A stretch of 64,000 nucleotides of DNA from RUG100 sp050953405 (GTDB lineage: Bacteria; Bacillota; Clostridia; Peptostreptococcales; Anaerovoracaceae), in the NCBI GenBank assembly GCA_050953405.1, contig JBMNMP010000002.1, positions 1-64,000 on the forward strand, given 5' to 3'. The notes under the pieces are model-generated. The model was not told where the DNA came from and ran no database searches. It worked only from the letters and a program-made list of their open reading frames with translations. The translations under genes were made by a program, and so were the position numbers. Positions 18,031 to 27,437 of the stretch are shown here, in pieces. Position 1 is the stretch's first letter, and each line of letters starts with the position of its first letter.

Positions 18031-20526
18031 ATGTCAAAGAAACCACAGCCGCCCTGCATTGAGGTGCGGGGCGCGAAAGTGCACAATTTAAAGAATATAG
18101 ACGTGGACATACCGCTGCACCGGATCGTCGGTGTGGCCGGGGTGTCCGGTTCCGGCAAATCATCTCTGGCCCTGGGCATTCTGTATGCCGAGGGCTCGCG
18201 CCGTTATCTGGAATCACTGTCCACTTATACCCGAAGGCGCATGACACAGGCACAGCGGGCAGATGTTGACGAAGTCCGCTACGTCCCTGCGGCACTGGCT
18301 CTGCGCCAGCGTCCCGGAGTACCCGGCATCCGCAGCACTTTCGGCACCATGAGCGAACTGCTGAACAGCCTGCGGCTGATGTTTTCAAGACTGGCCAGCC
18401 ATCGCTGTCCCAACGGGCACTACGTGGAGCCCACTTTAGCTGTGGCTGCGATGACGCCGATCACCTGTCCCGTATGCGGCGAGACCTTCTATGGACCCGG
18501 AGCCGAGGAGCTGGCATTCAACAGCACCGGCGCCTGCCCCACATGCGGCGGCACCGGCATGACGCGCACCGTCAACGAAGCTGCCCTGGTGCCCGACGAA
18601 GAGCTGACCATCGACGAAGGAGCGGTCACCGTGTGGGGTTCCCTCATGTGGGCTCTGATGAAAGATGTGTGCCGTGAGATGGGGGTGCGCACCGACGTGC
18701 CCTTCAAGGACCTCACTGCAGAAGAAAAAGAGATCGTATACCACGGCCCGCCGGAGAAAAAACACATCCTCTACATCAACCCTCAAACACAACAGAGCTC
18801 GGAACTGGACTTCACTTACTACAGCGCTGTGCATACCGTGGAAAACGCACTTTCAAAAGTCAAAAACGACAAAGGCATGAAGAGGCTGGAAAAATATCTC
18901 AAAGAAGATATCTGCCCCGACTGCCGGGGCAGCAGACTGTCTGAGGCGGCCAGAGCGCCGAGGCTGCGGGGCATCGGCCTCGCGGAAGCCACCACGATGA
19001 CACTCGAGGAACTAGTGGCATGGGTGCATGGCGTTCCCGATTCTGTTCCTCAGGAGATGAAGCCCATGGCGCTGAGCATATGTGAAGCTTTCACGGACAC
19101 GGCCCGCAGGCTGATGGAACTGGGGCTGGGATATCTGTCCCTCGACCGGGCGGCCAATACATTATCGACCGGGGAACGCCAGCGAGTACAGCTGGCCAGG
19201 GCAGTCCGCAATCGCACCACAGGAGTGCTCTACGTGCTCGACGAACCCTCGATCGGACTGCATCCTCACAACCTGAGGGGATTGACCGGGGTCATGGACG
19301 ACCTCATCGCTGACGGCAATTCAGTGATCCTGGTGGATCATGATACGCAGGTGCTGGCTCACAGCGACTGCCTGATCGAAATGGGACCGGGTGCCGGCCC
19401 CGAAGGAGGACGCCTCATAGCAGAAGGCCCGCTTGAAAAAGTCATCCGGGATCCGCAGTCTGTGATCGCGCCTTATCTGGTGCGTCAGGGATCGCAGCCA
19501 GAGTTCCCTTCACCGCCGGCCGCCGGGGAACTGTTTGCCGGCGGCCGCATCCGGATGACGACGGAACAGATACACACAGTGCAGCCGCTGCAAGTCGAGA
19601 TACCCGTCGGAAAACTGACGGTGGTCACCGGAGTATCTGGTTCCGGCAAGACGACCATGGTGCTCGAGAGCCTGCTGCCCGCCCTGGAAGCGGTCAACGA
19701 TAACGGCACTTTGCCGGACCATGTCACCTCAATCAAAGCCGAAGGCATCCGCCATGTCAAGCTGATGGACGCCACACCGATCGGAATCAATGTGCGCTCC
19801 ACCGTGGCCACTTATGCCGGCGTCCACGATGCACTGCGCCGCTCTTATGCACGCACCGGGATGGCCAGGGCCAGGGTATACAAGGCGGGGGACTTTTCAT
19901 ACAACACCGGCAGGCTGCGGTGTCCCACCTGCGACGGCACCGGTCAGATCTCTCTGGACGTCCAGTTCCTGCCAGACGTGGACATCCCGTGCCCCGACTG
20001 CCGGGGATCGCGCTACAGCCGGGCAGCAGAGACCATCTGCCGCAAGGCAAAGGACGGCAAGGAGTATAGCCTGCCGGCACTGATGAACAAGAGCGTCGAT
20101 CAGGCTTTGGACATCTGTCATGGGATGCGCCGCGTGGAGTCTAAACTCCAGGTGCTCCATGATCTGGGACTGGGATACCTGACACTGGGTGAAGAGACGC
20201 CGGGGCTGTCCTGCGGTGAGGCTCAAAGGCTCAAACTGGCCGGTGAAATGGGCAAAGGCCAGGAGGATACTGTGTTCATTTTTGACGAGCCCACCATAGG
20301 ACTCCATCCAAAAGACGTAGAGACCTTGATGGAGGTCTTTTCACACTTGCTGTCACTGGGGGCTACTATCATCGTCATCGAGCACGATCTTGATGTGATA
20401 CGCGCCGCCGATTATGTGATCGACATGGGACCCGGCGGCGGCAAAGCAGGCGGCCGTATCGTGGCCGCAGGCACGCCGGGAGACATCCGCAGCAGCGAAG
20501 AGAGCCTCACCGGGCGCTACCTGTAG
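18031..20526 (+). CDS. UvrA-like ABC ATPase (excinuclease subunit A family)
   Basis: The 831-residue protein has two ABC ATPase halves. The first P-loop is GVSGSGKSSLALGIL (about residue 37) and the second is GVSGSGKTTMVLESLL (about 533). The signatures are LSTGERQRVQLARAVRN and LSCGEAQRLKLAGEM. Zn-type cysteine motifs CPVCG...CPTCGGTG and CPTCDGTG...CPDCRGSRY are kept. UvrA itself is about 940 residues, so this shorter form is more like UvrA2/DrrC-type paralogs, sometimes tied to drug or DNA-damage tolerance. ATG 18031 follows AAAGGAG. An earlier TTG at 18007 is less likely. It converges on the MFS gene with a 14-base gap. Confidence 0.88.
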   Translation: MSKKPQPPCIEVRGAKVHNLKNIDVDIPLHRIVGVAGVSGSGKSSLALGILYAEGSRRYLESLSTYTRRRMTQAQRADVDEVRYVPAALALRQRPGVPGIRSTFGTMSELLNSLRLMFSRLASHRCPNGHYVEPTLAVAAMTPITCPVCGETFYGPGAEELAFNSTGACPTCGGTGMTRTVNEAALVPDEELTIDEGAVTVWGSLMWALMKDVCREMGVRTDVPFKDLTAEEKEIVYHGPPEKKHILYINPQTQQSSELDFTYYSAVHTVENALSKVKNDKGMKRLEKYLKEDICPDCRGSRLSEAARAPRLRGIGLAEATTMTLEELVAWVHGVPDSVPQEMKPMALSICEAFTDTARRLMELGLGYLSLDRAANTLSTGERQRVQLARAVRNRTTGVLYVLDEPSIGLHPHNLRGLTGVMDDLIADGNSVILVDHDTQVLAHSDCLIEMGPGAGPEGGRLIAEGPLEKVIRDPQSVIAPYLVRQGSQPEFPSPPAAGELFAGGRIRMTTEQIHTVQPLQVEIPVGKLTVVTGVSGSGKTTMVLESLLPALEAVNDNGTLPDHVTSIKAEGIRHVKLMDATPIGINVRSTVATYAGVHDALRRSYARTGMARARVYKAGDFSYNTGRLRCPTCDGTGQISLDVQFLPDVDIPCPDCRGSRYSRAAETICRKAKDGKEYSLPALMNKSVDQALDICHGMRRVESKLQVLHDLGLGYLTLGEETPGLSCGEAQRLKLAGEMGKGQEDTVFIFDEPTIGLHPKDVETLMEVFSHLLSLGATIIVIEHDLDVIRAADYVIDMGPGGGKAGGRIVAAGTPGDIRSSEESLTGRYL

Positions 20527-20540
20527 AAGAGGCCTTGAGC

Positions 20541-21770
20541 TTACTTTGAAGACTGCTTTTTCTGCCTCGATGAGAGCAGGTACAGGGGGAGGGCTGCCCA
20601 CTTAGTGACGACGGAAACGATGATCATGGCCGGGATGCTGACGTCGTAGAGGACGCCCAGGAGCCAGCTGCCGAGGAACCATCCGATGCCGAAGGTGCAT
20701 TCGAAGATGCCGTATCCGGTGGCCCGGTTGTCCTTGGGGATGATGGAAGTGACTACAGCCTTCAGGATGGATTCCTGCGCGCCCATGCCGATGCCCCACA
20801 GAGCTATGCCCAGCAGCAGCATGGGTACTGAGTGCATGGCAAAGATGAAGATGGCAAAGAAGCTGGATAAAAATGTGGAGATCATGAGCGCACGCACGCC
20901 GACGCGGTCATAGAGAAAGCCGAATCCCAGCGCGGCCACGGCGTCTACCAGCATGGCTCCGGCGTACAGCAGGGGCAGGGTGCTGTCCATGGAATATACT
21001 TTGGAAACATGCATCACGATAATGGAATAATCGATGAAGCCAAAGGCAAAACAGCTGATGCCGGCGATGTAGAGGCCAAAGCGCTTTTCCATGTGAAACG
21101 GGATATGTTCCGCCGGCGTCGGTTCGAAACGCTCGGGATTGGGGAACTTGCGCCGGGTGACCAGCAGCAGGATCAGGGTGATGGCACCGGGGACGGCGAG
21201 CACTGCAAAACAAAAAGAATATGTGCGGAAGGTGTCTCCGTCAGTGCGCAGCAGCATGACCAGATACAGGAGCACCGGTCCCAGGAAAGCTCCGATCTGA
21301 TCCAGCAGTTCCTGGATCCCAAAGCTCTTGCCGGCTCCTTCCTGAGAAGCGGCAAATGAAAGTATGGTGTCCTTGGAAGGCTTTTTGATGGCCTTGCCCA
21401 TCTTCTGGATCACCAGCAGCATGCAGGCCGCGATCCAGCCGTGGCGTCCCACCAGGGCCAGCGCGGGCACCGCGAGGACATCGAGGACATAACCTGCGAT
21501 GGTCATCGGCCAGTACTTTTTCGTCTTGTCTGTAAGCTTGCCGAACACATAGCGCATCGAGTAGCCGACCAGTTCTCCGAGACCGGAGATGAACCCGATG
21601 ACGCCGGCCGAAGCTCCCATCATGGAGAGATAGACGCCGCGTATACTGGAAGCGCCTTCGTGTGTCATATCCGAAAAGAGGCTGACGATCCCGAACAATA
21701 ACAGAAACACCATGGCTTCTGAAAGATGTCTTTTCAACTTTGATGGATCATGCTGCGTTATTTTTTTCAT
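20541..21770 (-). CDS. MFS transporter
   Basis: A 409-residue major facilitator with about 12 hydrophobic helices. The loop 2-3 motif appears as GYSMRYVFGKLTDKTKKYW, and the central cytoplasmic loop holds RRKFPNPERFEPTP. The start region MKKITQHDPSKLKRHLSEAM follows a GGAGG-like site on the minus strand. The family exports small molecules by proton exchange. The substrate is not predictable. It is transcribed toward the UvrA-like gene and diverges from the CPBP protease gene. Confidence 0.85.
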   Translation of the reverse strand: MKKITQHDPSKLKRHLSEAMVFLLLFGIVSLFSDMTHEGASSIRGVYLSMMGASAGVIGFISGLGELVGYSMRYVFGKLTDKTKKYWPMTIAGYVLDVLAVPALALVGRHGWIAACMLLVIQKMGKAIKKPSKDTILSFAASQEGAGKSFGIQELLDQIGAFLGPVLLYLVMLLRTDGDTFRTYSFCFAVLAVPGAITLILLLVTRRKFPNPERFEPTPAEHIPFHMEKRFGLYIAGISCFAFGFIDYSIIVMHVSKVYSMDSTLPLLYAGAMLVDAVAALGFGFLYDRVGVRALMISTFLSSFFAIFIFAMHSVPMLLLGIALWGIGMGAQESILKAVVTSIIPKDNRATGYGIFECTFGIGWFLGSWLLGVLYDVSIPAMIIVSVVTKWAALPLYLLSSRQKKQSSK

Positions 21771-21991
21771 AAAATTCCTCCGAATGCTGCCAGCGGGCGC
21801 ACAAATGGTGCCATTGCAAGGCAGGAGCCTGTATGCAATATGAAATCAGCACTTGACTCCCGCCATTTATAATAGACCTTTTGCCAGCTTATGTAAATAA
21901 TACGAATCATGAAAACCGCTTTTCTTCCATGTCATTCTTATGGTATACTCAGATAAACTTTGTTTGATTTAAGTTTCGAAAGGGGAATCAT

Positions 21992-22768
21992 ATGAGAATC
22001 AAAAGCGAGGGGCAGGCGATCGTCTTCTCGATCATCATCGCTGCCATCGGTATTTTTTCGCTGTATCTGAGTAAGGAAGCGTTCGGCGAGGCGCCGCTGA
22101 CGACGATCGGCGGGCCCCGGGGATACCTGATCCCTGTCGGCATCACCGCGATCCTCATCTTTGCACTGCGGAGGCAGAGGACTATCAGGCTGGACGGCAG
22201 CTTTTTGGCAGGCTTTAAGAGAGGAGCTTACATCATCGCGGCCGGCGTGATATTTCTCGTCATTGCGCTGTTGACTGCAAAACTGCCGTACGATCCCACA
22301 TTTGCGAACGTCATCTTTTTCATCGTTTCCTGTCTGATGACAGGGCTCTTTGAGGAATTTCTGTGCAGGGGGCTGATACAGGAGATCATGATGGAGGGGG
22401 AAGCAGCCGCAGGCAGGTCGCCGTGGCGGGCGATAATATTGTCGTCGCTGATTTTCGGAGTGCTGCACTTTGCAAACCTGGTGACCGACCCCCAGATGAT
22501 CGTGTCTACAACGACACAGGCTATCTACGCCTTTGCACTCGGCGTCATCCTGGGAACCGTTTATTTCAAGACCCGGAACATCATGTCGGTCGTCGTCCTG
22601 CACGGTCTGTTCAATATACTGGGATCTATCACGGACATCTTCCAGGAACCTGTGATCCACCAGGGCGCGGGCTCTGATATCAGCCTGGCGACGGCGGCTA
22701 TAGAGCTCGTCATCATGCTGCCGGCGATATATGCAGCCAGAAGGATCTACCTGAAGGCTGGTCGCTGA
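21992..22768 (+). CDS. CPBP family intramembrane metalloprotease
   Basis: A 258-residue protein with about eight membrane helices. The three CPBP (Abi) motifs are clear: the glutamate pair and Arg in FEEFLCRGLIQE, the His in SLIFGVLHFANL, and the His in VVVLHGLFNILGS. These residues form a membrane-embedded metal protease site related to Rce1. Bacterial members process or protect against peptides such as bacteriocins, but the substrate is unknown here. The start follows CGAAAGGGG. Confidence 0.88.
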   Translation: MRIKSEGQAIVFSIIIAAIGIFSLYLSKEAFGEAPLTTIGGPRGYLIPVGITAILIFALRRQRTIRLDGSFLAGFKRGAYIIAAGVIFLVIALLTAKLPYDPTFANVIFFIVSCLMTGLFEEFLCRGLIQEIMMEGEAAAGRSPWRAIILSSLIFGVLHFANLVTDPQMIVSTTTQAIYAFALGVILGTVYFKTRNIMSVVVLHGLFNILGSITDIFQEPVIHQGAGSDISLATAAIELVIMLPAIYAARRIYLKAGR

Positions 22769-22793
22769 TGGACACACTTTCCCGTGATCTTCA

Positions 22794-22822
22794 GTGACAA
22801 TAATGAGAGAGTGTGCTATTAT
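22794..22822 (+). promoter_or_regulatory. Promoter of the cobalamin-riboswitch operon
   Basis: GTGACA (22794-22799), a 17-base spacer and TATTAT (22817-22822), the latter with an extended TG. It lies just upstream of the riboswitch. Confidence 0.75.
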
Positions 22823-22839
22823 GTAATCAATGATTTTTC

Positions 22840-22993
22840 AGTGCGATGCACTGACGACAGGGAAACAGGTGAAAATCCTGTGCGAACCGGTCACTGTGAG
22901 CAGGTAGTCCTACGGAACATGCAAGATGTTGCCACTGGAGTAATCCGGGAAGGCAGAGTAGGACGCGAGTCTGCAAGTCAGGATATCTGTCGT
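22840..22993 (+). promoter_or_regulatory. Cobalamin (B12) riboswitch
   Basis: The conserved core is clear. GGGAAACAGGTGAAAATCC is followed by TGCGAACCGGTCACTGTGA, then a GCCAC segment, CCGGGAAGGC and the B12 box GCAAGTCAGGATATCTGTC near 22972-22991. These match the published consensus of cobalamin riboswitches in order and spacing. The gap from 22769 to 23188 is filled by the promoter, this element and its attenuator. A short ORF across it is not real. Confidence 0.93.
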
Positions 22994-23079
22994 AAAATGG
23001 TGAAGTACTTCCGGATACAGGTACGTCTCTGCAAGTGTGATGTTTGTACCTTGCATTTGTGTAAAGATAGGATAGCCGG

Positions 23080-23107
23080 GAGCTTCAGTCAAAACTGGAG
23101 CTCTTTT
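23080..23107 (+). terminator. Attenuator hairpin of the cobalamin riboswitch
   Basis: GAGCTTCAGT pairs with ACTGGAGCTC (one mismatch), followed by TTTT. It lies between the B12 box and the ATG at 23189. This suggests that B12 binding stops transcription, so the operon would be on when B12 is scarce. Confidence 0.75.
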
Positions 23108-23188
23108 GATTTGCAGAATCCCGGTTATGAGAATGTCATCACGGATCTTGTATCTTCTCCGGAGAGGACTTGAAGTAAGGAGTGTTCT

Positions 23189-24979
23189 ATGAATAGAAAA
23201 AACAAACACGGGCTTTGCCTGGTGCTGGCTCTGCTGGCCGCCCTGATGATGTTGTGGCCGGCAGGCGCGGGAGCACAAGTCACCAGCGGTGCTGCACCGT
23301 CAGACCTCTACAAGACACATCTGGCATGGCAGAAGAAAATGGGCAGCGGCAGCGGCATAACCATGGCAGCGCCGACAGCACCCGTATATCACGATGGCTA
23401 TGTATATGTCTGCAGTGGTGCCGATCACAGGCTATACAAACTGAACAAAGACAGCGGAGCCGCAGTGGCTGTCAGCGGTGCGATCGATGGTGACTCTGGC
23501 TATGCCATCCATCCGGTGAATGTGCACGATGGATATGTATACTTTACCGTGCAGACCATTGATGAAGATGGTTATCACTGGACAAAAATAGAAAGGGCCA
23601 GGGACGAGGGAGACAGCCTGACTCTGGATCAAGTCTGGAATGAAGCCGGCGACAGCTATGAAGGTCAAAACCTTTGTCCGCTGACTATAGCGGGCGGCAA
23701 AGTATATACCGGAACGTTTGAAAACGCCGGCGAACCATATGGCACCTATTTTTGCAAGGATATAGATAGCGGGGAGACGACAGTACTGGCATCCGGGACT
23801 GAAACCGGCGGCTTTTACTGGGCGGGTGCCGCGTCTGTCAACGGGAAGGTGCTCTTTGCCAGTGACAGCGGTAATGTCTATCAGGTATCACAGGAACAGC
23901 CGGGAACGGCCTCAGTGGCAGCCAGCATCGGCAGGACCAGATCGACACCTGTTGTCAGCGGGAATGACGCTTACTTTGTGAATGCAGCCGGTAAGCTCAT
24001 CAGGATGACGACCGGTGAAGCGACACAACCGGCGACGGAAACGGAATTCACCATGTCAGCAGGTTCCACCAATACGCCGCTCCTTTACGGCGACAACCTG
24101 TTTGTGGGAGATGAAGAGGGCCACATATATGCGTTTTCCCTGACTTCAGGATCGCATCAGATATTGGCGACGGCACCGGGACCGGTCAAGGGAGAGATGC
24201 TGTTGAGCACCGGGAATGACGGCAGACTGTGTCTCTATGCGACATATAACAAAAAGCCGGGCGGCCTGTACTATGTCGACATGGATGCCGACAGCCTGAC
24301 GGTTGAACAAAGCGGAGTCACTTTCCTGCCTCAGCACAGCGAATACTGTATTTCGCAGGTGACTACAGACGGTGAGGGGACCCTGTATTACAAGAACGAT
24401 TCTCTTTATGTCATGGCTGTAAAAGCAGGCTATAACACAGCAGCTATCAGCGGGTTTTCAGTCAAAGCCAGATCTTACAACTCGGCTACACTTTCATGGA
24501 CAGGCAGGGACAATGTGACCGGATACAATATCTATAGGCGCACCGGCAGCGGCAGCTATCGCAAAATCGCTGATAACTATGCGGGTACCGCTTACGTCGC
24601 CACCGGACTGACCGTGGGCAGGAAATACTATTTCAGAGTACGTGCAAAACTGCAGCCGGGTACCGCATACACTTCATACAGCACATCTAAAGCTATGACA
24701 ACCGGATTGTCAAAGCCGCGCATATCGACTGCCAGCGGCAGAAAGAGTGTCACCGTGCGTTTGACCAAAGTCAGCGGAGCCCATGGATATGTCATATACA
24801 GAGCGACCCGTAAAGGAGGTCACTACAGGAAAGTAAAGACAACTAAATCACGCAGATGGACCAACAAGCGTCTGCGGAGAGGGAAACGCTATTATTACAA
24901 AGCCAAAGCGTACAGAAAAGTAGGATCTAAAAGAGTATACAGCAGCTGGTCAAATATCAGCTATAGGAAAGCAAGATAA
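23189..24979 (+). CDS. Secreted PQQ-like beta-propeller protein with two FN3 domains, under B12 riboswitch
   Basis: The 596-residue protein has a signal peptide ending near AGAGAQVTSG. A beta-propeller built from repeats like PVYHDGYVYVCSGADHRLYKLN, VSGNDAYFVNAAGKLIRM and LLYGDNLFVGDEEGHIYAFS follows (about residues 40-415). Two FN3-like domains follow, the last very basic and ending YRKAR. There is no sorting signal or C-terminal helix. The propeller resembles PQQ-binding quinoproteins but no cofactor site can be confirmed. It starts after AAGGAG and is followed after 15 bases by the DUF4430-like gene, so the two form an operon under cobalamin control. A role in B12 capture or use outside the cell is inferred. 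Confidence 0.8.
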   Translation: MNRKNKHGLCLVLALLAALMMLWPAGAGAQVTSGAAPSDLYKTHLAWQKKMGSGSGITMAAPTAPVYHDGYVYVCSGADHRLYKLNKDSGAAVAVSGAIDGDSGYAIHPVNVHDGYVYFTVQTIDEDGYHWTKIERARDEGDSLTLDQVWNEAGDSYEGQNLCPLTIAGGKVYTGTFENAGEPYGTYFCKDIDSGETTVLASGTETGGFYWAGAASVNGKVLFASDSGNVYQVSQEQPGTASVAASIGRTRSTPVVSGNDAYFVNAAGKLIRMTTGEATQPATETEFTMSAGSTNTPLLYGDNLFVGDEEGHIYAFSLTSGSHQILATAPGPVKGEMLLSTGNDGRLCLYATYNKKPGGLYYVDMDADSLTVEQSGVTFLPQHSEYCISQVTTDGEGTLYYKNDSLYVMAVKAGYNTAAISGFSVKARSYNSATLSWTGRDNVTGYNIYRRTGSGSYRKIADNYAGTAYVATGLTVGRKYYFRVRAKLQPGTAYTSYSTSKAMTTGLSKPRISTASGRKSVTVRLTKVSGAHGYVIYRATRKGGHYRKVKTTKSRRWTNKRLRRGKRYYYKAKAYRKVGSKRVYSSWSNISYRKAR

Positions 24980-24994
24980 CGAAGAGGAGAGAAC

Positions 24995-26404
24995 ATGGAA
25001 ATAAGGAAAGCAAAGAAAGCCTGGTCACTGATCCTGGCGATCGCAGTGGTGTTCGCTATGATGCCGGGTCTGGCCATGGCGGAGAGTAAAGTTGGCAGCG
25101 CTACGGTGACCGTAGGCGCCTGCAATTTTGAAAAAGCCAATCAATTTGACTTTGTCACTCAGTCACTGACTGTTAAGGGAGATACGGCGGAACAATTTGG
25201 ATTATCTGACAATGGGGATACGAGTAAAGTCACTATTCTGGACGTCATAACAGCGGTGCATGCTGTCAAATATGGCAGCGCGATGACGAAGGACAATGTT
25301 TCCGATTATCTGGTATGCGGCTCCGGCGGATATTTTTCTAAAATGTTCAAGATAGCAACCAGCAGTCTGGGCTATTTTGTAAATGCAAAAATCACGAGTA
25401 CTGCGGCAAATGATACATACCTGCAGAACGGTGATCAAGTGGACTTCTTTAAATATCAGTCTCCATATTGGGCGGACATTATGACTGATTTCAGTCAGCA
25501 AACAAAGACGGTGACCGTCGGTGAATCTTTCACCATTCAATTGCAGGGTATCAATGGCTGGAAGGATAACGGTACAGCGCTTGAAAATCCGATCAATAAT
25601 GAAATGGATGAGGATGATGAAGAGACTGCGGGTACTATTCAGGGGTCTACAGTAGATCCAGCCACCGGCGCTCTGACTCCAATCCCTGATGCAGTGCCTG
25701 ACCATGACGGCAGCATCACATTCAAGTTTGATAAAGCCGGCACTTACTATGTCTCGGCATCAGGAGAATTCTACTGTAAGGAAATGCACATGATGTGCCC
25801 GATCACTCTTCCGATCTGCAAAGTTACAGTCACTGAAGCGGCAGCTCCTGCAAAGCCTGCACTGCCCCGGCCGGTTATCAAAGCTGCGGGACGGAGCTGG
25901 ACCAGCATCAAGGTGTCCTGGAGCAAAGTGAAGAAGGCTGACAGATACAGGGTCTACAGAGCTGCATCTAAACAGGGCAGGTATAAACTGGTAAAAACCA
26001 CTAAAGCATTGCGCTGGACGGATACCCGCAAAAGAGCCGGAAAGCATTACTACTACAAAGTGATTGCAAGCAGAGCCGGATACAGATCCGCCGTATCCAA
26101 AATCGATGCGGCTAAAGCCGCGGCCAAGGCACCGAAGCTGACATTGACAGCCGGCAGGCACAAAATCAAAGTACGCTGGAGCAGGGTCAAAGGAGCCGAT
26201 GGATACATGGTGTATCGAACCGCAAAAAAGAACGGTACTTTCAAGGCGCTTCACAAGGCAAGAGGCCTCTGCAACCAGGCGTATACATCCATCAATAAAA
26301 AGACAGGTAAAAAATATTATTATAAAGTGCGCGCGTATAAAAGAGTGAATGGAAAAGTTGTTTACGGGCTTTATTCGAAAGTGAAGGTCAAGGCAGCCAG
26401 ATAG
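24995..26404 (+). CDS. Secreted transcobalamin-like (DUF4430-like) protein with two FN3 domains
   Basis: A 469-residue exported protein with its signal peptide ending near GLAMAESK. The region of residues 30-150 has the outline of DUF4430, the family grouped with the C-terminal domain of transcobalamin and intrinsic factor: VTILDVITAVHAVKYG, then GYFVNAKI and a YLQNGDQVDFFKY strand. A further Ig-like part follows (KTVTVGESFTIQL to AGTYYVSASGEFYC). Two basic FN3-like domains, sharing the YYYKVRAYK pattern of neighbours, end the protein at VKVKAAR. With the B12 riboswitch upstream, a cobalamin- or cobinamide-binding role is plausible but unproven. The domain match is by eye and needs a profile search. 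Confidence 0.7.
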   Translation: MEIRKAKKAWSLILAIAVVFAMMPGLAMAESKVGSATVTVGACNFEKANQFDFVTQSLTVKGDTAEQFGLSDNGDTSKVTILDVITAVHAVKYGSAMTKDNVSDYLVCGSGGYFSKMFKIATSSLGYFVNAKITSTAANDTYLQNGDQVDFFKYQSPYWADIMTDFSQQTKTVTVGESFTIQLQGINGWKDNGTALENPINNEMDEDDEETAGTIQGSTVDPATGALTPIPDAVPDHDGSITFKFDKAGTYYVSASGEFYCKEMHMMCPITLPICKVTVTEAAAPAKPALPRPVIKAAGRSWTSIKVSWSKVKKADRYRVYRAASKQGRYKLVKTTKALRWTDTRKRAGKHYYYKVIASRAGYRSAVSKIDAAKAAAKAPKLTLTAGRHKIKVRWSRVKGADGYMVYRTAKKNGTFKALHKARGLCNQAYTSINKKTGKKYYYKVRAYKRVNGKVVYGLYSKVKVKAAR

Positions 26405-26470
26405 ACTCTGTAAGAAAAAAACTATCTGGTAGCTGAGCTGCTGCGACATACGGAAAAGGAATTTTTGATC

Positions 26471-27247
26471 ATGAAGCAATATCTGGTAGACGCATTTACA
26501 GACAAATTATTCAGTGGCAATCCGGCAGCGGTCTGTGTGCTGGATGAATGGCCGTCTGAACAGCTGATGAAAAACATAGCCCTGGAGAACAACCTTTCGG
26601 AGACCGCTTTCGTGGTCTCCGAAGCTGAAGGCTATCATCTGCGCTGGTTCACACCGACAGCGGAGATCGATCTCTGCGGGCATGCGACGCTGGCGACTGC
26701 CTTCGTGATCCTGAACTATTACGACAAAGACAAAGATGAGGTCGACTTCAACACTTTGAGCGGCAGGCTGAAGGTCGTCAGCAGGGGAGACCTCTATGAG
26801 ATGGATTTCCCGACTTATGAAATCAGGGGGATCCCGGTGACCGACGAGATGGAGCAGGCCTTTGGCGTGCGTCCGGAGAAGGCACTGCTGTCAAAGGACC
26901 TCATCTGTGTATTCGATGACGAAGATACCGTCAGACAAATCAAGCCGGACCTTTCTCTGATAGAAAGGCTGCCGGGCAGGATCCACAATGCGACTGCGAG
27001 GGGCACGGGTTCTGACTGCGTGACCCGGAGTTTCGCCCCGGGGTGCGGCATCCCGGAGGATCCGGTATGCGGCTCGGCACACTGTCAGGTAGCTGACTAC
27101 TGGTCACAGGTGCTCGGGAAGAGGGATATTGTAGCTTACCAGGCATCAAAGCGAGGGGGCACGCTTTACTGCAGTCTGACGGGGAACGGAAGGATCAGGA
27201 TCAGCGGCCGGGCAGTCCTCTTTGCGGTGGCCGATCTGAATGTCTAG
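26471..27247 (+). CDS. PhzF family isomerase-like protein
   Basis: The 258-residue protein shows the two-lobed PhzF/diaminopimelate-epimerase-like fold. It has VDAFTDKLFSGNPAAVCVL, then NNLSETAFV with the catalytic Glu, WFTPTAEIDLCGHATLA and DPVCGSAHCQVADYW. Members isomerise phenazine precursors, but most bacterial homologs have unknown substrates. ATG 26471 fits AAAGGAA better than TTG 26465. It stands alone after the B12 operon and may use its own promoter in the short gap. Confidence 0.88.
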   Translation: MKQYLVDAFTDKLFSGNPAAVCVLDEWPSEQLMKNIALENNLSETAFVVSEAEGYHLRWFTPTAEIDLCGHATLATAFVILNYYDKDKDEVDFNTLSGRLKVVSRGDLYEMDFPTYEIRGIPVTDEMEQAFGVRPEKALLSKDLICVFDDEDTVRQIKPDLSLIERLPGRIHNATARGTGSDCVTRSFAPGCGIPEDPVCGSAHCQVADYWSQVLGKRDIVAYQASKRGGTLYCSLTGNGRIRISGRAVLFAVADLNV

Positions 27248-27251
27248 ACAA

Positions 27252-27270
27252 TGAGAAAAGTCTCAGTTTT
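27252..27270 (+). terminator. Weak terminator after phzF-like gene
   Basis: TGAGA pairs with TCTCA around AAAG, followed by GTTTT. The 5-base stem is short. Confidence 0.4.
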
Positions 27271-27376
27271 GAACGGTTTCCGGGCTTGTTGATAGATGAA
27301 ATATATAAGAAAAGAACATGGGATAGAACTTGAATGATAAGGACTTACTTAAATGCTTATATTATTTGATAATTTC

Positions 27377-27430
27377 TTGACATAGAATCTATCAGGCGTT
27401 ATATTAGTTACGTTGTTCAATCGTGAACAA
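27377..27430 (+). promoter_or_regulatory. Promoter and palindromic operator of the amidase-permease operon
   Basis: TTGACA (27377-27382), a 17-base spacer and TATATT (27400-27405) make a near-consensus promoter. The perfect inverted repeat TTGTTCA-ATCG-TGAACAA (27413-27430) lies at the expected start of transcription, a typical repressor position. A looser copy (TGTTC...GAACG) occurs near 27519-27535. The regulator is unknown. Confidence 0.75.
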
Positions 27431-27437
27431 CAAAGTA

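Noticed and set aside
22784..23173. A 129-codon ORF across the B12 riboswitch
   Set aside because: It covers conserved riboswitch bases and the attenuator, has no ribosome site, and resembles no protein.
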